DNA of 9,223 bases from GCA-020343675 sp964462945 (GTDB taxonomy: Bacteria > Planctomycetota > Phycisphaerae > Sedimentisphaerales > Anaerobacaceae), in contig CAYWZW010000116.1 in NCBI GenBank assembly GCA_964462945.1, forward strand, positions 1 to 9,223, given 5' to 3'. Shown piece by piece: positions 1-6,344 of the stretch (the stretch's first letter is position 1; every line of letters begins with the position of its first letter). A program made the translations under genes and the position numbers. The notes beneath the pieces are model-generated. The model was not told the origin of the DNA. It saw nothing but the letters and a program-made list of their open reading frames with translations, and did no database searches.

Positions 1-225
1 GACGCGATGCCCAACAGAATATATCCTCCTGTAAACCCAATTGCGACACAGCCTGTCAGCTCAGGGCATGCTTTGTGGCTATGAGTCGATTATGCAAAAC
101 AAACCCAATCCGTCAGGGCTAAATTGTTTTTGAGGAGTTGCCGGACAAGTTTTCTCGATGCCATTGGTGCCTATTCGGGTTCATTCGTGGCTAATTTGAG
201 AAAACAAAGCCAATTTCAAGAAGAA
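1..225. other. Intergenic edge region, no gene seen
   Basis: I see no convincing coding sequence here. The stretch lies downstream of the minus-strand operon and runs off the window edge. Positions about 161-195 hold a degenerate run of 10-11 bp units built on ATTCGTG (ATTGGTGCC, ATTCGGGTTC, ATTCGTGGCT), of a kind I associate with dispersed repeats in planctomycete genomes. No clear hairpin-plus-T-tract terminator for the minus-strand operon is visible. Confidence 0.5.
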
Positions 226-2124
226 TCAGGGCCTGTTTGGACCCGACGCCTTCCAGGGGTTTGCATCGCCGAATTTGGCTGAAGCGGCGGTTTTTTGCTC
301 GCCGGATGGAAGTGGTTTTACAGGAACGGTCAGCGACATTTGGGATTTGCCCGGCCGGGACCAGTCGGCGACGAGATTGCCGTTTTCCTTCTTAACTGAC
401 AGGCCAACAAACCGGCTGGTCGAACTTTTTGCAGTGGCCGGATCCTTCGCTGCGCTCAGGATGACAGCGTCGTGTTGTGGGTCGATTGACAGGGCAAAGA
501 TGACGGCGGCTTCGGGGACTTGGGCGAAGTTAATGTCTTTTTCCGGGCCCTGATACAAAACAACGTCGCGCCAGGCGGTGTTATCATCACGGCCAACCTC
601 GATTTTCACAGGATAGTCATCGAAGACGGCGTGGGCGACGTCGAAGTTGATGTTCATTTGGCCGGAGGAAGTCAGCGGCAGTTGCATTTTTGCGACGGCC
701 CCTTCGAATTCGAGGCGAAGGCGGAGGTCTTTGGCTTTGATGGTGGCGTTTTTGATGCGGTCGAGGGAGATGTGGGTGTCGCCCCGGTCGGTGGCGAAGA
801 CGACGGCGCCGAGAATGTCACCCTTGTCCCGGACGGTGAAGACGCTCGCCGAGGAATAATCGTAATCATCGTGCAGGCAGCGGAGCCGCATCGCCACGAC
901 GCCGGCATCGGTGTTCCAGTAGGCCAGGAGCGGCCGTCTCTGGTTCCAGAGGTCGCCGACGTTGACCGAGCCTAACGTGTAATCGGGATGCAGGTACGTG
1001 GTGCCGATGATGTCGTGCTCGGCGCCGGCGTTGCGGATAAACGTCTCGATCTCCAGGCGCGGCTCGGGCAGCTCGGTGAAATAACGGAAGAAATCCTGCG
1101 GGCACTCGGCGCCGAGGCGATGGTCATCGAGGCTTTCGAGGGCCTGGCCTTCGGGCAGGAAACTCACCTTGCCGTCTGTGGCTTGCTGGATAAAGGCGAG
1201 GGTCCCGTCGCGCAGCAGCGTCGCATAGCATCGGCTGTGTGGGCCTGCCCACTGGCGGGTCGGCGGGTGGAAGTGCCGGGCGACGTGGCGCCAGGCGAAG
1301 CGGTTTAACTCGCGCAGGAGTTTTTGCGATTCGGGGTCCTTGACGTGCCGGAGCATACGAGAAAGTTCTTTGATCGCGACGACGCTGTACGTGGGGCTGT
1401 TGTACTCGGTGAACGAGCCTTGCTCGAAGGTGTGGTCGTAGAATTTTTTGAGCCGGGCCTTGCCGTAGTCGGCCAGCTCGGCGTCGGCGAAAAGCTCGCC
1501 GGCAACGAGTGTCACGTAGGCGCCCATCACGGCGATGTTGGTGTAGCCCGGCCCGACGTTCCGCCGCTTGATGGCATGACTGGCGTGCAGGATGGAGTCT
1601 TTGACCTGCTTTTGCAGATCGGCGGGCAGCCGGTCCACATGGTCGATGGCCACCTGGAGGAGCTGGGCGCCCAGAAAATCTGCCCAGTTCCAGTCGGGCG
1701 GCGACATTTTATCGAGCGGCTCTTCCATGAACCACGACCAGATTCCGTAGGTCCGGCTGTTCGGGTCCTGGTCCTGCAGGGCGATGACCCGGCGAAGGAT
1801 TTGCTCAGCGCGTTCGAGCTGGCCGGCCTGGCCGGAATCGAGCAGGACGACGGCGTAGCTGAGCGAATCGCGGGTCGGGTGGACGTAGCCGCCTTTCAAT
1901 GCGGTGTGATAGCCCGGCGAAGAGAAGGGCCGGCGGATCATTCGTTCGGCGGCATCGTACTGGCCATCCTGCTCAGCCAGCACCTTGAGGAAGGCGTCCT
2001 TTTGCTGCTGTGACGAGAACAGCTCCGCCGCCGAGCAGACCACCGGCACGCACAAAGCCAGCCCGCCAGACATAAGGCGGGCCAGCACCCATACGCTCGT
2101 CAGTCGCGCGCGAAGATTACCCAT
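226..2124 (-). CDS. Secreted heparinase/alginate-lyase-like alpha/alpha-toroid protein
   Basis: The product is 632 residues and probably exported. Residues 1-33 form a signal peptide: a basic start, a hydrophobic core around residues 11-29, and a likely cleavage after CSA or CSAA. Residues about 40-300 are rich in amphipathic helices with aromatic and polar motifs, including NWADF near 146, GPGYTN near 191, EYNSPTY at 240-246 and AGPHSR at 293-298. The remainder looks beta-rich. This layout recalls the alpha/alpha toroid plus beta-sandwich of heparinase II/III-like and alginate-lyase-like proteins, so a periplasmic role on polysaccharide is plausible. I cannot name a substrate or prove catalysis. 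The ATG at 2124 is supported by AAGGAG at 2133-2138, eight bases upstream. The gene lies 21 nt after the stop of the DUF3352-like gene, so the two are probably co-transcribed. Residues about 554-562 come from a dispersed repeat (separate entry). Confidence 0.75.
   Translation of the reverse strand: MGNLRARLTSVWVLARLMSGGLALCVPVVCSAAELFSSQQQKDAFLKVLAEQDGQYDAAERMIRRPFSSPGYHTALKGGYVHPTRDSLSYAVVLLDSGQAGQLERAEQILRRVIALQDQDPNSRTYGIWSWFMEEPLDKMSPPDWNWADFLGAQLLQVAIDHVDRLPADLQKQVKDSILHASHAIKRRNVGPGYTNIAVMGAYVTLVAGELFADAELADYGKARLKKFYDHTFEQGSFTEYNSPTYSVVAIKELSRMLRHVKDPESQKLLRELNRFAWRHVARHFHPPTRQWAGPHSRCYATLLRDGTLAFIQQATDGKVSFLPEGQALESLDDHRLGAECPQDFFRYFTELPEPRLEIETFIRNAGAEHDIIGTTYLHPDYTLGSVNVGDLWNQRRPLLAYWNTDAGVVAMRLRCLHDDYDYSSASVFTVRDKGDILGAVVFATDRGDTHISLDRIKNATIKAKDLRLRLEFEGAVAKMQLPLTSSGQMNINFDVAHAVFDDYPVKIEVGRDDNTAWRDVVLYQGPEKDINFAQVPEAAVIFALSIDPQHDAVILSAAKDPATAKSSTSRFVGLSVKKENGNLVADWSRPGKSQMSLTVPVKPLPSGEQKTAASAKFGDANPWKASGPNRP
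440..465 (-). repeat. Dispersed repeat (ILSAAKDP type) inside a coding region
   Basis: On the plus strand the segment reads GGATCCTTCGCTGCGCTC followed by AGGATGAC. I recognise it as a very common short interspersed repeat of bacterial genomes, often mistranslated as VILSAAKDP or HPERSEGS. Here it is read in frame by the minus-strand lyase-like gene and gives VILSAAKDP at about residues 554-562. The protein stays open through it, so the insertion is tolerated near the C-terminus. Confidence 0.65.
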
Positions 2125-2132
2125 CGACCACG

Positions 2133-2138
2133 CTCCTT
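2133..2138 (-). promoter_or_regulatory. Ribosome binding site of the lyase-like gene
   Basis: CTCCTT on the plus strand is AAGGAG on the coding strand, eight bases before the ATG at 2124. It sits inside the 21-nt gap after the upstream gene's stop codon and fixes the start. Confidence 0.7.
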
Positions 2139-2145
2139 GTCCGCA

Positions 2146-4062
2146 CTACTCAGTGCCCTCCGGATTGAGGTACTTGAACTCGAAGAAGAAACCGTCGGGC
2201 CGGCTGATGCCGTAGGAAGCGGACAGGCCGAAGTATTTGCGGACGGCGTCAAATTCAGGCAGCAGACTGAAATCGAACATATCCGAACCGCCCTGCGAAA
2301 GCATCATCTGCGGAAAGAGCGAGGCGGAGCTGACCCCGACGCCGATCTGGTTGCCCGAACCTTTTTCCTTTTTCTGCAATTCCCGCATCGTGGACCAGAA
2401 GTATTCGCCTGAAGCGGCATTGTCCTGCAAGCCGGCCAGTCCCGCCGCCGACGGGATGTTCGACTTGGCCTTGGCAAACCATTTTGCCGAGTCGATTGAT
2501 TCGGCCTGGCTGCCGCCCAACGCGCGAATGGCCCGTTCAACGGTCGCTTCGCCGCCCAAAATCAGATGCGTGTCCGTGACGGTAAAGGCCGCGGGAGGGG
2601 CCTTGGGAACGCCCGCGTCCGGCCTGGGCGGCGCCTGCATCGGCGTCCTCGGATTCGGACCCCAAAACGGCAGGAAGCCCGATAGGTCAACCGTGTATAT
2701 CGTGTGGCCGAGAAGCTGCCGTCTGGCGTCAGGGTTGCCGGGCGCTATCATCTTGTCGTGCAGAGTTGACAGGGACTTTTCGAGGGCATTCCGATTGTCG
2801 ATTGCTACGGCCACCAGCGTTTGCGGCGCGGCGGACGCTTGTTCCTGCGCTGCTCCGGCGGCGCCGGCGTCGGATGACGGCTTCTTAATGCTCTGGGCAA
2901 CGACGATCTGCGAGCCGAGATGGTCGATAATGTCGGCTTTCAACTGGAGGGGTGGCTCGCCCTGCGGGCCCGGCGGCAAGAGCGGCATATTTAGCATCGC
3001 GGCCATCGGCGGTGAAAAGTTGCCGAGAATGGCGCCAAGCTCGGCGTAGGCCTTCTTAATATTCAAATTAATAATTGACACCGAAGATGACGAGGCGGAA
3101 ACGAACTGCGGTATTCGCAGAGCGGCCGACTCGACATCGAGCATTTTGCAGACGCCTTTCTTGTCGCCGTCAATCTTCAGGAACGCCTTTCCGAAAGACG
3201 TGCCGCCGGGGCCTCGGCCGACATCGATTGAGCCGCCGAACGACGTGACGTTATCGAGGCCCAGGTTGCTTATCAGTGTTTTGGCCTTGCCGGCGGTATC
3301 CTCGGCAAGTGTCGTTTTGACGATTTGTTTTATGTTGACGTAGAAGCCGATCTGCCCCTCGGCGGCCGGGCCGACCGCCCTCAAGGCGGCGTTGTAATCG
3401 GCGTCGTCAGCGAGCGATGAGCTGCCGGCCCCTTTGACCTGCGCAATGACGAATTTCAAAACCTCGGGACTCATGGACCCTATCAAGCAGTCGTCTATGA
3501 AGCAGTAGCTCAGGGCCTTAGAGGGCTCCTGTGTTATGCGGGTGGTCGTGACGCCGCGGTAATCCTCTGTTTCCCGGCGGGCGCCCTTTTCAACCGCCTT
3601 TTCGACGATCTTACCCACCGCTTCCTTGACTTTGTCGATGTTTTCGCCCCACTGGGTAATAAGCAAAACCGGGGGCTCATTGGCGTCTTTTGCCCGCTCG
3701 TCGAGCACTAAGGCGACGGCCGCCCGGCCCTTGGGCCAAACGTTGGCATCGGCGATGATTCTGAGCAGCTCATTTTCCGACTTCTGCTTTTTTTCCTGCC
3801 ATTTCGCCTTAACGTCATCGACAAAAGCCTTCATGGCCGGGTCTTTGTAGAGCTTGTAAAGGCTGGTCTTCTCGAACTGCGTTCTGAGCTGACTGAAATT
3901 GTCGATATTCACCATTACAATGGTTTCGGGCGGAACGAGTTTGGCCGTGCCGGGCAGCTCTACTGCACTGACCGAAGCGGGTGAAGATAAGAGCATAAGA
4001 GCACAGGCACATAAGAGAATCAGACGGGAGGGCAATCGAATTGTTCGTATAGCGTGTTTCAT
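2146..4062 (-). CDS. Secreted DUF3352-like planctomycete protein
   Basis: The product is 638 residues. Residues 1-33 are a clear signal peptide with a leucine-rich core (about 14-25) and an SVSA cleavage site before VEL. The mature start has the pattern 'PPETIVMVNIDNFSQLRTQF...LYKLYKDPAMKAFVDD', which I associate with DUF3352-like exported proteins that are abundant in planctomycetes. Their function is unknown. A low-complexity linker of Ala, Ser, Gly and Gln near residue 400 separates two halves. The C-terminus (FDFSLLPEFDAVRKYFG...SRPDGFFFEF) resembles the usual end of that family. No catalytic motif or lipobox stands out, so a periplasmic structural or binding role is a guess. The ATG at 4062 has AAAGGTG (4068-4074 on the minus strand) as a ribosome binding site. 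It is the first gene of the operon with the lyase-like gene. Confidence 0.7.
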   Translation of the reverse strand: MKHAIRTIRLPSRLILLCACALMLLSSPASVSAVELPGTAKLVPPETIVMVNIDNFSQLRTQFEKTSLYKLYKDPAMKAFVDDVKAKWQEKKQKSENELLRIIADANVWPKGRAAVALVLDERAKDANEPPVLLITQWGENIDKVKEAVGKIVEKAVEKGARRETEDYRGVTTTRITQEPSKALSYCFIDDCLIGSMSPEVLKFVIAQVKGAGSSSLADDADYNAALRAVGPAAEGQIGFYVNIKQIVKTTLAEDTAGKAKTLISNLGLDNVTSFGGSIDVGRGPGGTSFGKAFLKIDGDKKGVCKMLDVESAALRIPQFVSASSSSVSIINLNIKKAYAELGAILGNFSPPMAAMLNMPLLPPGPQGEPPLQLKADIIDHLGSQIVVAQSIKKPSSDAGAAGAAQEQASAAPQTLVAVAIDNRNALEKSLSTLHDKMIAPGNPDARRQLLGHTIYTVDLSGFLPFWGPNPRTPMQAPPRPDAGVPKAPPAAFTVTDTHLILGGEATVERAIRALGGSQAESIDSAKWFAKAKSNIPSAAGLAGLQDNAASGEYFWSTMRELQKKEKGSGNQIGVGVSSASLFPQMMLSQGGSDMFDFSLLPEFDAVRKYFGLSASYGISRPDGFFFEFKYLNPEGTE

Positions 4063-4125
4063 TTCAGCACCTTTCTTTAATCTATGATTTTCAGAGATTC
4101 ACCGTTCACGATGCTCGATTTCACT

Positions 4126-4157
4126 CATTGACCCATTCACTCATTCACGCATTTACT
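4126..4157. repeat. Four tandem 8-bp units (CATTYACY)
   Basis: The units CATTGACC, CATTCACT, CATTCACG and CATTTACT follow each other without gaps. A partial unit (TTTCACT, 4119-4125) precedes them. They lie between the divergent minus-strand operon and the plus-strand cassette region, upstream of the DUF3352-like gene. They could be a regulator binding array or a simple degenerate microsatellite. Confidence 0.7.
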
Positions 4158-4225
4158 CGTAGAGAATATCAAATCCATCCAAGAATTCAATCTTTCTATC
4201 TACCGGCAAAGAAAGAGTTTCGCGT

Positions 4226-4253
4226 TTGACCTCGTGTTCTGAAGTGTTATCAT
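4226..4253 (+). promoter_or_regulatory. Candidate sigma70-type promoter in repeat copy A
   Basis: TTGACC (4226-4231), a 16-bp spacer and TATCAT (4248-4253). The same arrangement with TATTAT recurs in copy C at 8578-8605. It would give a leader of about 210 nt before the ATG at 4471. Sequence match only. Confidence 0.4.
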
Positions 4254-4300
4254 ATCGCTGACGAGTATTGAACAAGCAACGGGAACTTCTTACCCGCTGC

Positions 4301-4316
4301 CCCGACTTGCGTCGGG
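4301..4316. repeat. Palindrome in repeat copy A
   Basis: CCCGAC and GTCGGG flank a TTGC loop. Copy C carries a different hairpin at the same place in the repeat, so this is an insert or an alternative module. Confidence 0.7.
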
Positions 4317-4395
4317 CGACGCAGGGGCCAGTACTGGCGTAAACAGTCTGTTCCCCGCCAGAGGCATGCGGGGGCAAGGTTGGCCGTTTTAGACA

Positions 4396-4450
4396 GTACG
4401 CCCGCCCGCCAGTCCGCCTGATGCGGATAAGAGGCGGGTAAAAGGCGTAC
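4396..4450. repeat. Nested triple-palindrome miniature insert
   Basis: Three nested inverted repeats: outer GTACGCC (4396-4402) with GGCGTAC (4444-4450), middle CCCGCC (4405-4410) with GGCGGG (4433-4438), and inner TCCGC (4413-4417) with GCGGA (4423-4427) around CTGAT. Copies B and C of the surrounding repeat have no counterpart here and run straight from CGTTTTATAC into GGACT or AGACT. It therefore looks like a miniature palindromic element inserted in copy A. Confidence 0.7.
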
Positions 4451-4457
4451 AAAACTG

Positions 4458-4463
4458 TATAAT
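4458..4463 (+). promoter_or_regulatory. Candidate -10 box (TATAAT) at end of repeat copy A
   Basis: A perfect TATAAT ends seven bases before the ATG at 4471. The same hexamer ends copies B (5241-5246) and C (8769-8774). No good -35 lies at the right distance in copy A. If active, transcription would begin at about the A of the ATG. Confidence 0.35.
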
Positions 4464-4470
4464 CATTGGT

Positions 4471-5013
4471 ATGCAATCAAAACTAATCAAATCTGTCACG
4501 AGGTTATGGCCATCAAAGAAGCAATGGAAGTCGTGGACTCTCCCGAACAAACACACAACTATTGGGGCTTTGCTTGGTATAGTGGCAATTCTACTCAGCA
4601 TCGTCTTATATTTATCACAGCCGGACTTGGCTGACATTGTCAAGACAGTGGCAGAAGAGTACGAAAATAAACTCAGTAAGCAATATCCCACTGCCCACAC
4701 AGTCTTTGGAGTCTATCAAGACGGGTTCGTTGTCCCTAAGGGTCTGATGGCGGAGAATCTTGAAATTGAATGGAGTACCGGAAGGGTTCAATCCACAAAT
4801 AACAATATGTTGATGGTAACATTGCCTAATATGATATTAAATGGCGAGTCATTTGTTTGTGGGAATAAAACGTCCCTTGCAAAACGTATAGGTGCTAAAT
4901 CTGGCTCTATCATTAAACTTGGTTGGTTTAATCCGATACTGGAGGTCATCGGTATTTATGATGAACTCGTTGTTGTAGCTTTAGGCTTTCCTGTGGATGA
5001 CTCGAAGAAGTAA
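4471..5013 (+). CDS. Small single-helix membrane protein, unknown function
   Basis: The product is 180 residues and I do not recognise the family. It has a basic N-terminus (residues 1-30, rich in Lys, Arg and Trp), one strong membrane helix at about 31-49 (IGALLGIVAILLSIVLYL), then a helix (about 51-70) and a C-terminal part of about 110 residues with alternating hydrophobics that looks beta-rich. This suggests a membrane-anchored protein with one soluble domain. The ATG lies two bases after the end of repeat copy A and has no Shine-Dalgarno sequence. The next in-frame ATG is near codon 93, so no better start is seen. GC content is lower than in the left operon. The 3' end is followed within 4 nt by an attC-like R'' half-site (5017-5023), so the gene is probably a cassette. 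Confidence 0.7.
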   Translation: MQSKLIKSVTRLWPSKKQWKSWTLPNKHTTIGALLGIVAILLSIVLYLSQPDLADIVKTVAEEYENKLSKQYPTAHTVFGVYQDGFVVPKGLMAENLEIEWSTGRVQSTNNNMLMVTLPNMILNGESFVCGNKTSLAKRIGAKSGSIIKLGWFNPILEVIGIYDELVVVALGFPVDDSKK

Positions 5014-5016
5014 TTA

Positions 5017-5023
5017 GTATAAC
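5017..5023 (+). other. Possible attC R''-like half-site (GTATAAC)
   Basis: GTATAAC begins 3 nt after the stop of the membrane-protein gene and continues as AAGCGGCTG, then a GC-rich inverted segment (GGCCGGCCGG...GGCCGCC). AACAA here can pair with TTGTT at 5249-5253. The present distance (about 235 bp) is too long for a normal attC. Removing the repeat material between the two homologous ends (5092 and 5246) would leave about 88 bp. This is inference. Confidence 0.35.
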
Positions 5024-5060
5024 AAGCGGCTGAACTCGGCCGGCCGGAAAGGCCGCCGAT

Positions 5061-5251
5061 GGGCTTTGACCCGGTTTATACAGACCGTATAAGTCGGAAG
5101 GGACGAAAGGATGTAATCCGTTGAAACGCAAGAGATTGGACGAGTATTGAACAAGCGACGGGAACTTCTTATACAGGCAGAAACAGTCTGTTCCCCACCA
5201 GAGGCATGCAGGGACAAGGTTTCCCGTTTTATACGGACTGTATAATCATTG
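5061..5251 (+). repeat. Mosaic inter-cassette repeat, copy B
   Basis: It starts with GGGCTTTGACCCGGTTTAT (5061-5079), repeated exactly at 8180-8198. It contains the 33-bp core shared by all copies (5139-5171) and the modules AAACAGTCTGTTCCCC and CCAGAGGCATGC shared with copy A. It ends with GTTTTATACGGACTGTATAA then TCATTG. Two homologous 17-bp palindromes of the form TTATACxGxCxGTATAA lie at 5076-5092 and 5229-5245. Similarity to copies A and C ends at G5251. Confidence 0.85.
5066..5093 (+). promoter_or_regulatory. Candidate promoter in repeat copy B
   Basis: TTGACC (5066-5071), a 16-bp spacer and TATAAG (5088-5093). Its relative at 8185 has TTGACC with a TATA box split by a palindrome. It would transcribe toward the R-M genes with a leader of about 170 nt. 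The perfect TATAAT at 5241-5246, whose -35 region is degraded to TTTCCC, is a second candidate. Confidence 0.4.
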
Positions 5252-5257
5252 TTGGGC
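5251..5257 (+). other. Cassette junction half-site (GTTGGGC) before the R-M genes
   Basis: GTTGGGC fits the integron core-site consensus GTTRRRY and is complementary at 6 of 7 bases to the R'' box GCCGAAC of the attC at 7864. Repeat similarity stops at the G, exactly where IntI cleaves (G^TT). It is the expected left end of the R-M cassette, 16 nt before the restriction gene start. Confidence 0.5.
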
Positions 5258-5262
5258 GCGAG

Positions 5263-5268
5263 AAGGAG
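5263..5268 (+). promoter_or_regulatory. Ribosome binding site of the restriction gene
   Basis: AAGGAG five bases before the ATG at 5274. It supports that start over the in-frame ATG at codon 33. Confidence 0.75.
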
Positions 5269-5273
5269 ATCAT

Positions 5274-6344
5274 ATGCCACAACTCTATAAAGAAGTAATA
5301 GCTCATCTTCTTGCTTCAACTCCGTTTGGTATTGATCCGAATCTGCAATTGACTGGAAAACCGCCTACAATGGCTAACTCCGAGTTCCTGACCAACAAGG
5401 AACAGGGCGACTGGGCCGAGCAGATTGTTTTCACTGCCATCAATGAGCACTCACCTGAGTACTGCGCTGTGAAGTATGGTAGGTCTGATTCCCTTGCCGC
5501 TGGCGATACTGGCTTCGATGAATTCTATCAGAAATATCAAGATGAGCTTAACAATATTGGGAAACGCCCAGACCTGCTCATCTTCCGGAGATCGGATATC
5601 GATATCGAAAACGTAGATTTGGATGATGACCAGACGGTTGCCAGTGCGGTTGCTGCAATTGAAGTCAGATCCAGTTCCTTCCTCGCGAACCGCTATTCCG
5701 AATTCATGGAAGCACGAACGAATCAGGCAATTCAGCAATGCCGACATCTTAAGTCACAACTGCTGGAGCAACAAATGTCAATTCTGCTCCACGAAAAGAG
5801 TCCAGAAATCCTCAATATGATTAGGCGTTCTTCCGATGAGACCTTTAAAGAACTTGACTTTCGGCTTCGTTCTTGGTCATCATCTACAGAACTAAGACGT
5901 CTCTCAGAACTGCTCAGGACACTTAAGGAACAAATCAAGATCTTGCACAAACGAGACTATCTCAGCATCACGCCAAAATTGGAGGATCTCGCGTTAGTCA
6001 ACAGATGGATTCAGCATTTCAATGTCAGACATTACTATTTGCAAGTGTTCTTCGATAAAGCTTACGTGATCCCATTCAAAGATATTCTCGAAATTGCATC
6101 CGATCCCGCAAAAGAAGATGTAGTATTCTCGGTTGAAGAAGACGTGAAGAACCAAGGAAAGACGACAATCAAGATTAATGTCCAAGTTGGCAAGGAAATT
6201 TTAGGACGTATTGATATGCCAGAGCACAAATCAGCTATGAAGGAATTGCAGAGGGGCCGTCTGCTATTCTATGTAACATTTCAAAAGGGACGGGGCTACC
6301 TGGATAACAATGTATTCATTAGCGAGATAGCAAATGATGTGTGA
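5274..6344 (+). CDS. Type II restriction endonuclease, AccI-like
   Basis: The product is 356 residues and is likely the nuclease of a type II R-M system. PD-(D/E)xK-type elements are visible: GDWAEQ with a helix glutamate at E49, KRPDLLIF with D100, and AAIEVRSSSF with E130. The spacing fits this fold, although the usual ExK lysine is replaced by arginine (R132). From memory, RPDLLIF followed by IEVRSS fits the AccI family (GT^MKAC cutters). The lengths of this protein and its partner (356 and 528) are close to those I recall for R.AccI and M.AccI. The specificity is not proven. The middle (about 150-235) is helical and charged. The stop overlaps the methyltransferase start by 11 nt, so the two are translationally coupled. 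There is no controller (C) protein in the window. GC content is well below that of the left operon, consistent with transfer. Confidence 0.7.
   Translation: MPQLYKEVIAHLLASTPFGIDPNLQLTGKPPTMANSEFLTNKEQGDWAEQIVFTAINEHSPEYCAVKYGRSDSLAAGDTGFDEFYQKYQDELNNIGKRPDLLIFRRSDIDIENVDLDDDQTVASAVAAIEVRSSSFLANRYSEFMEARTNQAIQQCRHLKSQLLEQQMSILLHEKSPEILNMIRRSSDETFKELDFRLRSWSSSTELRRLSELLRTLKEQIKILHKRDYLSITPKLEDLALVNRWIQHFNVRHYYLQVFFDKAYVIPFKDILEIASDPAKEDVVFSVEEDVKNQGKTTIKINVQVGKEILGRIDMPEHKSAMKELQRGRLLFYVTFQKGRGYLDNNVFISEIANDV

Larger units (their letters stand above)
4200..4468 (+). repeat. Mosaic inter-cassette repeat, copy A
   Basis: This is one of three copies (A; B 5061-5251; C 8552-8779). From 4200 to about 4303 it matches copy C nearly base for base, including CGTGTTCTGAAGTG, with only scattered substitutions. 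The 33-bp block 4260-4292, beginning GACGAGTATTGAACAAGC, is shared by all three. Further shared modules are AAACAGTCTGTTCCCC, CCAGAGGCATGC (with B) and the terminal ACTGTATAATCATTG. Similarity stops at G4468, just before the ATG at 4471. Two palindromes (4301-4316 and 4396-4450) interrupt the copy. Any ORF read across it is repeat-derived. Confidence 0.85.

Noticed and set aside
1324..2013. Plus-strand 229-codon frame
   Set aside because: It is a shadow of the lyase-like gene in GC-rich DNA. The opposite strand has a signal peptide, an RBS and recognisable protein character.
2237..3049. Plus-strand 270-codon frame
   Set aside because: Antisense shadow of the DUF3352-like gene, with no RBS or known motif.
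4153..4476. Minus-strand 107-codon frame across repeat copy A
   Set aside because: It is built from the repeat. The same peptide pieces (NDYTV, HASGGEQTV) appear in a minus-strand frame at 5014-5319 across copy B. It has no RBS and it overlaps the repeat and palindromes.
5014..5319. Minus-strand 101-codon frame across repeat copy B
   Set aside because: Repeat-derived, as above, and it runs into the start of the restriction gene on the other strand.
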